A DNA stretch of 64,000 nucleotides from Pseudomonas benzenivorans. Lineage in GTDB: Bacteria; Pseudomonadota; Gammaproteobacteria; Pseudomonadales; Pseudomonadaceae. A model generated the notes under the pieces. It ran no database searches and had not been told where the DNA came from. It saw nothing but the letters and a program-made list of their open reading frames with translations. Position 1 is the stretch's first letter, and the number at the start of each line of letters is the position of its first letter. Where the stretch lies: assembly GCF_024397895.1 (NCBI RefSeq), contig NZ_CP073346.1:3720001-3784000 (forward strand). Direction: 5' to 3'. Below are positions 55,647 to 64,000 of this stretch, in pieces. The position numbers were made by a program, and so were the translations under genes.

Positions 55647-57749
55647 TTAGAAGCCCAACTCGCGCAGCAGCACATTGGTCGCGCTGCGCAGGAAACGCAG
55701 CCCGGGTGCTTCCCAGTTGGCGGCGATGCTGACCTGTCCACGCCAGGCATATTGCGGCGCCCGCCTGTCGTCGGTGACTTTGAGCAGCACCCGGTAGACC
55801 GCGCGCTCAGGGTAGAGAATGCCGTTTTTCTCGCGTACCAGCAGGTGACCGCCGAACTCAGTGGCCAGTTCGGGCTCGTTCAGGGTGCGGCTGGCATCGC
55901 GGTCGATGCTCACCACCTCGAGACGCAGGATAGGGCCATCAGCGCCGTCATTGACAAAGAGGGCTCGGTCGCCGGGAGCGATGCGCTGTACAGCTTCATC
56001 GTCGATATAGGTGATGACCTGTTGCGGGCCCTGGCGTACCAGGCGCGCGAGAATCTCGCCCTGGCTCACCCAGTCGCCGACTCGCAAGTCGGGATCGAGA
56101 TCGCGCAGGATGCCGGCATAGGGGGCCGTCGGGCTATAACGAGCGGCATCTGCGCTGACGGTGAGGTTTTCGGCCCTGGCGATGCCGAGTTGCTCGTTGA
56201 GTACCTGCCACTGCTTACGTTGCTCAGGATCGAAGCCGGCTGACGCGCTCTGCCAGGCGAGTCGTTCGCTGCGCGCCCCTGCTTGTGCGGTGCGGACCTG
56301 CAAGTCCGGCGACTCCATGCCGAGCAACAGATCACCTGCGTGAATGCGACTGCCGTTGGCGTGGGGCAGAGTCGTGATGCGTGCATGTGGTGGGGCATAG
56401 ATCTCCAGGCTCTCGTGCGGCAGTAACAGCGCCGAGGTCGACACCCGTGTCGGCCAGGGCAGCACGAACAGCCCGATCAGCAGTGCGAATAGCAGCAGCG
56501 AGCGGCGGCCCCGGCGGCTGTCACGAATCGTTGTCCAGTTGGCATGCCAGACCTTCAGTTCGTTAAACACTGGCAGAAAGATGAACCAGCAGAGCTCCGC
56601 GGCGAGCAAGAGGATACCCACCACCTTGATGAAGAACTGGTAAACTAGGAATGCGATGCCGAGAAAAAGCAGGAGACGGTACAACCAAACCGCATAGGCG
56701 AACAGGATCAGTCCGTTATGACGCGCCCGCGGAAAGTGTTCCGGCACCGGGGCACCCAGGGCGAACAGGCGTTCGCGCAGATCCCAGCGGGCCAGGGCGA
56801 AACTGCGCTCATGCAGGTTGGGCAGCTGCAATGCATCGGATAACAGAAAATAGCCATCGAAGCGCATGAAGGGGCTGGCATTGATTAGCAGGGTGGAGAT
56901 CCACGTGGTGCTCGACAGCAGGAACGCCACCGTCTTCGGCCACCCTTCCGGCAGCCAGACCCAGGCCAGGGTCGCCCAGGCGGCAACCGACAGTTCGGTG
57001 GCGATGCCCGCCGCTGCAACCTGGAGGCGCTGTTCGCGCCTGGTGAGCTTCCATACGTCGTTGGTGTCGGTGTACGCCACCGGCCATAACACCAACAGTG
57101 CCACGCCCATGGTTGGCACATGGCACCCGAAGCGTTTGGCGGTAAAGGCATGCCCCAGTTCGTGCAATACCTTGACTCCGACCAGCGTCAGGCCGTAGGC
57201 CAGCAGTCCCTGCCAAGACAGCAAGTCGACCAGGGTCGCGGAGAAACGCGGCCACTCGCGGTACACGCTGATCAGCCCGAATAGCGCCGCCAAGAGCGTC
57301 AGGAGAAGAAAGTTACGGCTGAACAGGGCGTCGAGTCGCGGGGCCCAGCGGCTCAGCCAGGCGTCGGGGCGAACCAGCGGAATGCGCAGGAACAGATAGT
57401 GGTGCAGCAGCCATTGCCCGGCGCTGCCGCGTTGCTTGCGCAGCAACTCGGCCAGGTTCGCTGCTGCACCCAGAACGGGCTGCGACAGCTGATTTTTTTG
57501 CAGGAAGGCGGCAAAGGCTTCGACGTCGGGAGTGTCGATGTGCAAGGTCGTTTCGGCCCGGATGCTGCTGACGATTCGCGCGGCATCGCCGAGAGCCCAG
57601 CGGCTGAGAATCTCGAAACTCGACCAGTCGAGCTGGAAAAAAAGGTTGCGTACAGGATCGTGCAGGGTCCAACTGGGTTGTCCATCGGAAAGGCGTGGAC
57701 CTGGAAAAAGGTCCAGCTCTTCGCGCAACTTGGGGAGCGAGTCAGACAT
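55647..57749 (-). CDS. PqqD-like / M50 site-2 protease / HlyD fusion protein
   Basis: A 700-residue inner-membrane protein. Residues about 20-100 (SWTLHDPVRNLFFQLDWSSFEILSRWALGD) look like a PqqD-type peptide-binding domain. Residues about 130-440 form a membrane domain with the zinc motif HELGH at 196-200 and Asp298 in MRFDGYFLLSD, as in M50 peptidases. The C-terminal part (about 440-690) is a HlyD adaptor with a biotinyl-lipoyl-like hairpin. Last gene of the operon behind the repeat protein; 17 bases separate it from the GAF/HlyD gene. Its role in export or processing of that protein is inferred. Confidence 0.8.
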   Translation of the reverse strand: MSDSLPKLREELDLFPGPRLSDGQPSWTLHDPVRNLFFQLDWSSFEILSRWALGDAARIVSSIRAETTLHIDTPDVEAFAAFLQKNQLSQPVLGAAANLAELLRKQRGSAGQWLLHHYLFLRIPLVRPDAWLSRWAPRLDALFSRNFLLLTLLAALFGLISVYREWPRFSATLVDLLSWQGLLAYGLTLVGVKVLHELGHAFTAKRFGCHVPTMGVALLVLWPVAYTDTNDVWKLTRREQRLQVAAAGIATELSVAAWATLAWVWLPEGWPKTVAFLLSSTTWISTLLINASPFMRFDGYFLLSDALQLPNLHERSFALARWDLRERLFALGAPVPEHFPRARHNGLILFAYAVWLYRLLLFLGIAFLVYQFFIKVVGILLLAAELCWFIFLPVFNELKVWHANWTTIRDSRRGRRSLLLFALLIGLFVLPWPTRVSTSALLLPHESLEIYAPPHARITTLPHANGSRIHAGDLLLGMESPDLQVRTAQAGARSERLAWQSASAGFDPEQRKQWQVLNEQLGIARAENLTVSADAARYSPTAPYAGILRDLDPDLRVGDWVSQGEILARLVRQGPQQVITYIDDEAVQRIAPGDRALFVNDGADGPILRLEVVSIDRDASRTLNEPELATEFGGHLLVREKNGILYPERAVYRVLLKVTDDRRAPQYAWRGQVSIAANWEAPGLRFLRSATNVLLRELGF

Positions 57750-57766
57750 GGCGGCTGGGCACCGTC

Positions 57767-59188
57767 TCAGAGCGCCAGGTACTGGCGAATGGTTGCCAGT
57801 GGCCGGCGCAGCATCCAATAGCTGAGCGGCACCCAGTCACCGTATATTTTTGCGGTGCCTTTCAGGCCGATACGCTGCTGGCTCCGTTCGTCGAGTTTGG
57901 CGCGCAGGCGGTAAGAGTAGCTGCCATCGGGCCGCGGCACGGCATCGTGGCCGATATAGCGCACTTGGCCGGCGATCGAGCTAAATGGGCTCGCGGCCAG
58001 ATAGAGGCGAACCGGCGCCTGCTCCTCGATCGGGATGGCATCGCCGATACCGAGCCATACCTCGATTTCCACCTCGTCTGGCGTGGCCAGGCGCATCACG
58101 CGCTCGCCGGTCTGCACCGGTCGGCCGACCCAGTCGCTGGGGTCGTCGAACAGCACCACTCCGTCACGGGGTGCCAGCACACGTGAGCGTTCAAGCTGGT
58201 TCTGCAAGAACTCCGCTTCGGTGCGGCGTTCGCTAATCTCGCCATACAGCACCATCATTTGCGCCTTGGAGCTGTTATCGCTGAGCGCCAACTGGGCGAA
58301 CTGGCGGTATTTGGCTTCGGCCGTCGCCAGGGTCAGGCGGGCAACCTGCAGCCGGCTGGAAATTGCCGCCTCGTCGAAGCTGAACAGCAGTTGTTGAGCC
58401 TTGACCGTCTCGTTAGGGCGCACGTGAAACTGTCCGATCACTCCATCGAGCGGAGCGCGAATCACGCTTGGGGCGGCGGCAACCAGCTCGCCGGGTGCGA
58501 GTACGGTTAAGCGCACGGGGCAGAACAGGGCGCAAACAGCGAGCAGCGCGATCTGGTTGAAGCGGCTGCGCCACCAGCTTTTCTTACGCTCCGCGCTTCG
58601 CCAGGTGCGCAGGCTGTCGCCGAGCCGTGCGCGTGACCAGGCGGGCGGGCGAAAGCGTGCCAGCCAGGCATGGCGCCAGGCATGTAGCCATTCTGCGAGT
58701 AGGGCGCTGGCGTCGTCGCTGAACGGGTTATCGCCGGCTAGCAGGATGCCTCCCGACCCGCTGCCGGGGTGGGCATCGCTGGCGGGCATGGCTAGCCACA
58801 GCGCTTCGCGGGGTAACCACTCGTTCCATTCGGCGGCGAGATCAGCTGGCAGGCTGCCATGGTCGACGGGCTGGGCGACGGCGACGTCCGGAGCGATGGA
58901 ATTGCCGTCGACTTTCTGTGTGCACAAGGTGCTGCATAAGCGGTTTAACCATTGCACATAGGGGGCATTGGCCTCCGCCTGGACGACGCCAGACAGAGCG
59001 CGCACCCCGCCGTCGGAGAACCACAGAGCGGCTTGCCGGTAAGGGAGGAGCGCGCGAGTATCGTTGACCAGCAAGAACGCCAGCTCATCAAGGGTCGCCG
59101 CCTGGCGGGCACGATGGCTGAGATCGAGCACTGCAAACAGTGGCTTGATACTCGATGGGGTTGCGCCTATTGATGCGACATTGCTCAT
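57767..59188 (-). CDS. HlyD family adaptor with GAF-like N-terminus
   Basis: A 473-residue protein. Residues about 20-175 resemble a cytoplasmic GAF domain (TLDELAFLLVNDTRALLPYRQAALWF). A single membrane helix lies at about 211-230, followed by a periplasmic adaptor with RAPLDGVIGQFHVRPNETVKAQQLLFSFD and, after a helical hairpin, RVLAPRDGVVLFDDPSDWVGRPVQTGERVMRLA. It overlaps the stop of the repeat-protein gene (ATGA), so the two are coupled. Likely part of the export machine for that protein. Confidence 0.85.
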   Translation of the reverse strand: MSNVASIGATPSSIKPLFAVLDLSHRARQAATLDELAFLLVNDTRALLPYRQAALWFSDGGVRALSGVVQAEANAPYVQWLNRLCSTLCTQKVDGNSIAPDVAVAQPVDHGSLPADLAAEWNEWLPREALWLAMPASDAHPGSGSGGILLAGDNPFSDDASALLAEWLHAWRHAWLARFRPPAWSRARLGDSLRTWRSAERKKSWWRSRFNQIALLAVCALFCPVRLTVLAPGELVAAAPSVIRAPLDGVIGQFHVRPNETVKAQQLLFSFDEAAISSRLQVARLTLATAEAKYRQFAQLALSDNSSKAQMMVLYGEISERRTEAEFLQNQLERSRVLAPRDGVVLFDDPSDWVGRPVQTGERVMRLATPDEVEIEVWLGIGDAIPIEEQAPVRLYLAASPFSSIAGQVRYIGHDAVPRPDGSYSYRLRAKLDERSQQRIGLKGTAKIYGDWVPLSYWMLRRPLATIRQYLAL

Positions 59189-62100
59189 GTATGGTTACGG
59201 GCGGCCTGTACGCTTTGCGTCAGCGCGGCCAGGCGTGGAGCAAGCTCGCTACGGTTGCTGGCATGGCGCAGCTGCTCCGACAAGCCTGCCCGGCCGCTCG
59301 GCGCCAGCGCGGCATTTCGTTCCGCCGCTGTGGCCTCAGGAGCGTCACCGTTGTCAATAACCTCCCCCGAAACGATGTCGAGCTCCAGTTGGATGACCCT
59401 CTCATTGCCTTGGCTGTCGCGTGCTATGACTTTTACGCTGACCTTGCCGGTGAAGTCAGCCGGCGCCTTGCCGGAGAACAGGCCGGTCCGAGGGTCGAAC
59501 GTGAGCCAGTCCGGCAACCCTTGGCCATCGCCTTGCAAGGCTTCGAGTTCAAGGATGATGAACTCACCGGTGGCGGAGAACAGCTCCAGTGGGAGCGCCA
59601 GAGAAATCTCACTGCCCTGGACAATGCGTGTGCTGCCGAAGTCGGGCAGCATACGCAGGGCCGGCTCCGAGCTGTCGCCAAGACCCAAGTCGAGAGCAGC
59701 GCTGCTTGGGATTGAGAAGACCGCGTCGAATATCGAGGCATCCACAGGGGGGGCAACGAGTCCTGAGGTGCCTAGCGCCCTGTTATGCAGGAAAGGTTGG
59801 TTCGCTGGAGCAGGGGGGGCTTCCAGTGTGGGAGTCGTACTCGGGCCTGAGCCTACGCTCGGCGGCGCTGCGGGTGTTGGCGCTGGCGGTAAAATGGGTG
59901 CTTGATTGGCTGCGGTGTCGCCTAAATCAGTTACCGTTACCGTGATGGTCTGGACAGCCGTGCCGCCATTGCCGTCGTCGGCCGTCACCTGCACCACATA
60001 GCTGTTGTTGCTATCGCTGTCGCTGGGGTTCTCGAAGTCTGGCGCGCTGATGAAGGTGAGCACGCCGGTGTTGGGGTCGATGCTGAACTTGGCCTGGTCG
60101 GCGCCACCGCTGATGGAGAAGGTCGGGGTGTCGCTATCGCCGTCGCTGGCCGTGACTGTGGTGACGGCGCTCTGGTTCTCGGCGGCATTGACCGCTGCGT
60201 TGACCCCACCGCCATTGCTGGTGATGACCGGCGCCTCGTTGACGTTGGTCACGGTCACCGTGATGGTCTGGATATCGCTGCCGCCATTACCGTCGGCGGC
60301 CGTTACCTGTACCACGTAGCTGTTGTTGCCATCGCTGTCGGTGGGGTTCTCGAAGTCTGGCGCGCTGATGAAGGTGAGCACGCCGGTGTTGGGGTCGATG
60401 CTGAACTTGGCCTGGTCGGCGCCACCGCTGATGGAGAAGGTCGGGGTGTCGCTATCGCCGTCGCTGGCCGTGACTGTGGTGACGGCGCTCTGGTTCTCGG
60501 CGGCATTGACCGCTGCGTTGACCCCACCGCCATTGCTGGTGATGACCGGCGCCTCGTTGACGTTGGTCACGGTCACCGTGATGGTCTGGATATCGCTGCC
60601 GCCATTACCGTCGGCGGCCGTTACCTGTACCACGTAGCTGTTGTTGCCATCGCTGTCGGTGGGGTTCTCGAAGTCTGGCGCGCTGATGAAGGTGAGCACG
60701 CCGGTGTTGGGGTCGATGCTGAACTTGGCCTGGTCGGCGCCACCGCTGATGGAGAAGGTCGGGGTGTCGCCATCGCCGTCGCTGGCCGTGACTGTGGTGA
60801 CGGCGCTCTGGTTCTCGGCGGCATTGACCGCTGCGTTGACCCCACCGCCATTGCTGGTGATGACCGGCGCCTCGTTGACGTTGGTCACGGTCACCGTGAT
60901 GGTCTGGATATCCATGCCGCCAACGCCGTCATCGGCCGTCACCTGCACCACGTAGCTGTTGTTGCCATCGCTGTCGCTGGGGCTCTCGAAGTCTGGCGCG
61001 CTGATGAAGCTGAGCACACCGGTGTTGGGGTCGATGCTGAACTTGGCCTGATCGGCGCCACCGCTGATGGAGAAGGTCGGGGTGTCGCCGTCGACGTCGC
61101 TGGCCGTGACTGTGGTGACGGCGCTCTGGTTCTCGGCGGCATTGACCGCTGCGTTGACCCCACCGCCATTGCTGGTGATGACCGGCGCCTCGTTGACGTT
61201 GGTCACGGTCACCGTGATGGTCTGGATATCCATGCCGCCAACGCCGTCATCGGCCGTCACCTGCACCACGTAGCTGTTGTTGCCATCGCTGTCGCTGGGG
61301 TTCTCGAAGTCTGGCGCGCTGATGAAGCTGAGCACGCCGGTGTTGGGGTCGATGCTGAACTTGGCCTGATCGGCGCCACCGCTGATGGAGAAGGTCGGGG
61401 TGTCGCCGTCGACGTCGCTGGCCGTGACTGTGGTGACGGCGCTCTGGTTCTCGGCGGCATTGACCGCTGCGTTGACCCCACCGCCATTGCTGGTGATGAC
61501 CGGCGCCTCGTTGACGTTGGTCACGGTCACCGTGATGGTCTGGATATCCATGCCGCCAACGCCGTCATCGGCCGTCACCTGCACCACGTAGCTGTTGTTG
61601 CCATCGCTGTCGCTGGGGTTCTCGAAGTCTGGCGCGCTGATGAAGCTGAGCACGCCGGTGTTGGGGTCGATGCTGAACTTGGCCTGATCGGCGCCACCGC
61701 TGATGGAGAAGGTCGGGGTGTCGCCGTCGACGTCGCTGGCCGTGACTGTGGTGACGGCGCTCTGGTTCTCGGCGGCATTGACCGCTGCGTTGACCCCACC
61801 GCCATTGCTGGTGATGACCGGCGCCTCGTTGACGTTGGTCACGGTCACCGTGATGGTCTGGATATCCATGCCGCCAACGCCGTCATCGGCCGTCACCTGC
61901 ACCACGTAGCTGTTGTTGCCATCGCTGTCGCTGGGGTTCTCGAAGTCTGGCGCGCTGATGAAGCTGAGCACGCCGGTGTTGGGGTCGATGCTGAACTTGG
62001 CCTGATCGGCGCCACCGCTGATGGAGAAGGTCGGGGTGTCGCCGTCGACGTCGCTGGCCGTGACTGTGGTGACGGCGCTCTGGTTCTCGGCGGCATTGAC

Positions 62101-64000
62101 CGCTGCGTTGACCCCACCGCCATTGCTGGTGATGACCGGCGCCTCGTTGACGTTGGTCACGGTCACCGTGATGGTCTGGATATCCATGCCGCCAACGCCG
62201 TCATCGGCCGTCACCTGCACCACGTAGCTGTTGTTGCCATCGCTGTCGCTGGGGTTCTCGAAGTCTGGCGCGCTGATGAAGCTGAGCACGCCGGTGTTGG
62301 GGTCGATGCTGAACTTGGCCTGATCGGCGCCACCGCTGATGGAGAAGGTCGGGGTGTCGCCGTCGACGTCGCTGGCCGTGACTGTGGTGACGGCGCTCTG
62401 GTTCTCGGCGGCATTGACCGCTGCGTTGACCCCACCGCCATTGCTGGTGATGACCGGCGCCTCGTTGACGTTGGTCACGGTCACCGTGATGGTCTGGATA
62501 TCCATGCCGCCAACGCCGTCATCGGCCGTCACCTGCACCACGTAGCTGTTGTTGCCATCGCTGTCGCTGGGGTTCTCGAAGTCTGGCGCGCTGATGAAGC
62601 TGAGCACGCCGGTGTTGGGGTCGATGCTGAACTTGGCCTGATCGGCGCCACCGCTGATGGAGAAGGTCGGGGTGTCGCCATCGCCGTCGGTGGCGGTCAC
62701 TGTGGTGACGGCGGTCTGGTTCTCGGCGGCATTGACCGCGGCGTTGACTCCGCCGCCATCGCTGGTGATCACCGGCGGGGCGTTGGGCACCAGGGTGATG
62801 GTGGTATTACCGCCGCTAAACACCGCTACGAATTTTCCGCTGGCGGCCGTAATGCCGGTGAGGGTCAGGGTCTGCCCGCCACCCAGGTCGATAGTGCCAC
62901 TGGCCGCGGTATTGTTGAGCGCGGAGAGGTCGGCGCCTAGAACCAGAATGTTGTCGGCCGTGGTGAAGTCGCCAATGGTATCGCCATCGAGATGGGCCGC
63001 GGTGCCGGTGAAGGTGTCGTTATCGGCGCCGCCGAACAAGGTGTCGCTGCCCGCGCCACCGGACAATGTGTCGTTGCCGGCATCCCCATAGATCAGGTCG
63101 TTGTCGTTCAGGCCCCGCAGGATGTCGTTGCCGGCGCCGCCATAGAGGGTGTCGTTGCCGGCATCACCGCTGATGGTGTCGTTGCCGTCACCACCGTAGA
63201 TCAGGTCGTTGTCGTTTTGCCCCCAAATCCAGTCGTTGCCATCTTCGCCGTAGATCAGGTCCGCGCCGTTGCCACCGATTATGGTGTCGTTGCCGATACC
63301 GCCCCACATGGAGTCGTTGCCATCGCCGCCGCTGATACCGTCGTTACCGGCGCCACCATAGATCAGGTCGTCATTCTCCAGACCGTAGAGAAAGTCGTTA
63401 CCGTCGCCACCTGAGAGAGTGTCATTGCCGAGGCCGCCATAGAGGGTGTCGTTGCCGTCGTCGCCAAACAGCAGGTCGTCACCTGCTCCACCACTGAGGG
63501 TGTCATTACCGGCACCACCGTAGAGGGTGTCGTTACCGGCACCACCGAGTATCGAATCATGGCCGGCGCCGCCGGTGATGGAGAAGGTACCGTCCGTTTC
63601 GGCGCCGCCATTCCAGGTCAGCTTGGCGCTACTGGCGGAGGCATCCACGGCCAGGGTTTGCCCGGCCGCCACCGTGGCGTCGTGGCTGGTGATGTCCTGA
63701 ATGCCCGCGCTAATGGTGATCACTTCGACGTTGGTCAGGGTGGTGGCGTTGAACGTCACCGTCTGCGCCGCGGAAATCTCCAGGGTATCGGAGCCGGCCA
63801 GACCGTCGATCTGGTCGCCACTGTTCAGCGTGTTGGTGGTATCGGCGATGATGCTGTCGGCACCGGCCGAAAGCACTGGGGTGTCGTTGCCGCCGGTCAG
63901 GGTGGCACTGGCCAGGATGTTGGCGTAGGCGGCAAGCGCCGGCGAGGTGATAGGCGTCGCCGCTTCGATTCCGCCAGTAGCCGTCTCCAGTTGCCAGTCC
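59185..64000 (-). CDS. Giant RTX/cadherin-repeat surface protein, 5' end outside the window
   Basis: At least 1,604 residues are visible and the frame stays open to the window edge, so the N-terminus is missing. In order: a beta-rich region with LSAGADSIIADTTNTL-type repeats, about 21 RTX nonapeptides (GGxGNDxLx), nine cadherin-like repeats of 106 residues, a Pro-rich linker, and a C-terminal dystroglycan-type domain (GLPDWLTFDPRTGLFSG) ending in GRAGLSEQLRHA. The RTX block lies before the cadherin block and the end lacks an obvious type I secretion signal. Calcium-dependent adhesin or matrix protein by analogy. Confidence 0.9.
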   Translation of the reverse strand, partial: DWQLETATGGIEAATPITSPALAAYANILASATLTGGNDTPVLSAGADSIIADTTNTLNSGDQIDGLAGSDTLEISAAQTVTFNATTLTNVEVITISAGIQDITSHDATVAAGQTLAVDASASSAKLTWNGGAETDGTFSITGGAGHDSILGGAGNDTLYGGAGNDTLSGGAGDDLLFGDDGNDTLYGGLGNDTLSGGDGNDFLYGLENDDLIYGGAGNDGISGGDGNDSMWGGIGNDTIIGGNGADLIYGEDGNDWIWGQNDNDLIYGGDGNDTISGDAGNDTLYGGAGNDILRGLNDNDLIYGDAGNDTLSGGAGSDTLFGGADNDTFTGTAAHLDGDTIGDFTTADNILVLGADLSALNNTAASGTIDLGGGQTLTLTGITAASGKFVAVFSGGNTTITLVPNAPPVITSDGGGVNAAVNAAENQTAVTTVTATDGDGDTPTFSISGGADQAKFSIDPNTGVLSFISAPDFENPSDSDGNNSYVVQVTADDGVGGMDIQTITVTVTNVNEAPVITSNGGGVNAAVNAAENQSAVTTVTASDVDGDTPTFSISGGADQAKFSIDPNTGVLSFISAPDFENPSDSDGNNSYVVQVTADDGVGGMDIQTITVTVTNVNEAPVITSNGGGVNAAVNAAENQSAVTTVTASDVDGDTPTFSISGGADQAKFSIDPNTGVLSFISAPDFENPSDSDGNNSYVVQVTADDGVGGMDIQTITVTVTNVNEAPVITSNGGGVNAAVNAAENQSAVTTVTASDVDGDTPTFSISGGADQAKFSIDPNTGVLSFISAPDFENPSDSDGNNSYVVQVTADDGVGGMDIQTITVTVTNVNEAPVITSNGGGVNAAVNAAENQSAVTTVTASDVDGDTPTFSISGGADQAKFSIDPNTGVLSFISAPDFENPSDSDGNNSYVVQVTADDGVGGMDIQTITVTVTNVNEAPVITSNGGGVNAAVNAAENQSAVTTVTASDVDGDTPTFSISGGADQAKFSIDPNTGVLSFISAPDFESPSDSDGNNSYVVQVTADDGVGGMDIQTITVTVTNVNEAPVITSNGGGVNAAVNAAENQSAVTTVTASDGDGDTPTFSISGGADQAKFSIDPNTGVLTFISAPDFENPTDSDGNNSYVVQVTAADGNGGSDIQTITVTVTNVNEAPVITSNGGGVNAAVNAAENQSAVTTVTASDGDSDTPTFSISGGADQAKFSIDPNTGVLTFISAPDFENPTDSDGNNSYVVQVTAADGNGGSDIQTITVTVTNVNEAPVITSNGGGVNAAVNAAENQSAVTTVTASDGDSDTPTFSISGGADQAKFSIDPNTGVLTFISAPDFENPSDSDSNNSYVVQVTADDGNGGTAVQTITVTVTDLGDTAANQAPILPPAPTPAAPPSVGSGPSTTPTLEAPPAPANQPFLHNRALGTSGLVAPPVDASIFDAVFSIPSSAALDLGLGDSSEPALRMLPDFGSTRIVQGSEISLALPLELFSATGEFIILELEALQGDGQGLPDWLTFDPRTGLFSGKAPADFTGKVSVKVIARDSQGNERVIQLELDIVSGEVIDNGDAPEATAAERNAALAPSGRAGLSEQLRHASNRSELAPRLAALTQSVQAARNHT
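59923..62784 (-). repeat. Nine tandem 318-bp repeats encoding cadherin-like domains
   Basis: Each unit is 318 bp (106 residues) and starts with NEAPVITSNGGGVNAAVNAAENQ; the first starts NAPPVITSD. Units 2 to 6 (about 60877-62466) are almost identical in DNA, units 7 to 9 differ mainly in TDSDGNN and ADGNGGSD. DAD/DxDGD calcium-ligand patterns recur. Such identity points to recent duplication or gene conversion. Confidence 0.95.
63010..63573 (-). repeat. RTX nonapeptide block
   Basis: About 188 residues made of nine-residue GGxGNDxLx repeats (GGAGNDTLY, GGDGNDFLY and variants), the calcium-binding beta-roll of RTX proteins. It is followed by DTIGDFTTADNILVLG, a usual end of such blocks. Confidence 0.95.

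Noticed and set aside
55647..59188. Standard HlyBD type I secretion genes
   Set aside because: Neither protein contains an ABC ATPase; one has an M50 peptidase core, so the classical assignment does not fit.
59923..62784. Regular repeats as a possible CRISPR array
   Set aside because: The 318-bp units have no spacers, keep a single reading frame and encode cadherin-like domains.

Overview
The window looks like a chromosomal segment of a high-GC gammaproteobacterium, almost certainly a Pseudomonas. The reasons are the folX-folE1-folM tetrahydromonapterin operon, the mdcABCDEGH malonate decarboxylase operon with an MdcR-type LysR regulator, a short LOV blue-light receptor closely resembling those of P. 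putida beside a LitR-type MerR regulator, and single-copy genes such as polB, trxB, cysZ and mioC. All names come from reading the sequence; no database search was run.

Layout. 0-2.6 kb: glutathione peroxidase, then a NemR-like TetR repressor and an old-yellow-enzyme reductase that share an operator-like motif. 2.6-10.9 kb: a Fur-box-preceded TonB receptor, a glycosyltransferase, cysZ, trxB, a HopJ-family gene, a DUF1244 gene and folX-folE-folM. 11-15 kb: a light-response module made of a LitR/PplR-like MerR regulator, a short LOV receptor followed by a PilZ gene, and four clusters of TGTACA/TATACA boxes. One box lies in front of the fol operon and one in front of the MerR gene. One lies in front of a gene-free stretch with two strong terminators, which may encode a small RNA. 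15-21 kb: mioC, a cupin, an aldolase/hydrolase/DUF1569 overlapping trio, an SDR and a TyrR/PhhR-type regulator.

21-35 kb: the malonate decarboxylase operon mdcABCDEGH. The usual downstream transporter genes mdcLM are absent. Their place, between mdcH and mdcR, holds an intact IS1595-family element (24-bp inverted repeats, 8-bp target duplication) that sits in the U-tract of the next operon's terminator, and a five-gene operon: 2-haloacid-dehalogenase-like HAD, maleate-isomerase-like enzyme, and TRAP transporter dctPQM. A divergent FCD-type GntR gene follows. The TRAP system is a reasonable candidate for the malonate or related dicarboxylate importer.

35-48.4 kb: ordinary chromosomal genes (I78 inhibitor lipoprotein, EamA exporter, ArsN2-like acetyltransferase, secreted lectin-like protein, SdiA-regulated-type protein, DUF4157 protein, polB, sterol-desaturase-family hydroxylase, TrhA/hemolysin III, YadGH-type ABC transporter, MscS channel, DinB-fold protein).

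48.4-64 kb: a surface-protein locus with lower-GC stretches. It has four glycosyltransferase genes, one a GT4-TPR-GT9-like fusion. A minus-strand operon encodes a giant RTX/cadherin-repeat protein (5' end beyond the window), a GAF-like/HlyD adaptor, and a membrane protein joining a PqqD-like N-terminus, an M50 site-2-protease core (HELGH) and a HlyD adaptor. No type I ABC ATPase or TolC lies in the window. This export/processing arrangement, possibly coupled to glycosylation, is the least explained part of the window.
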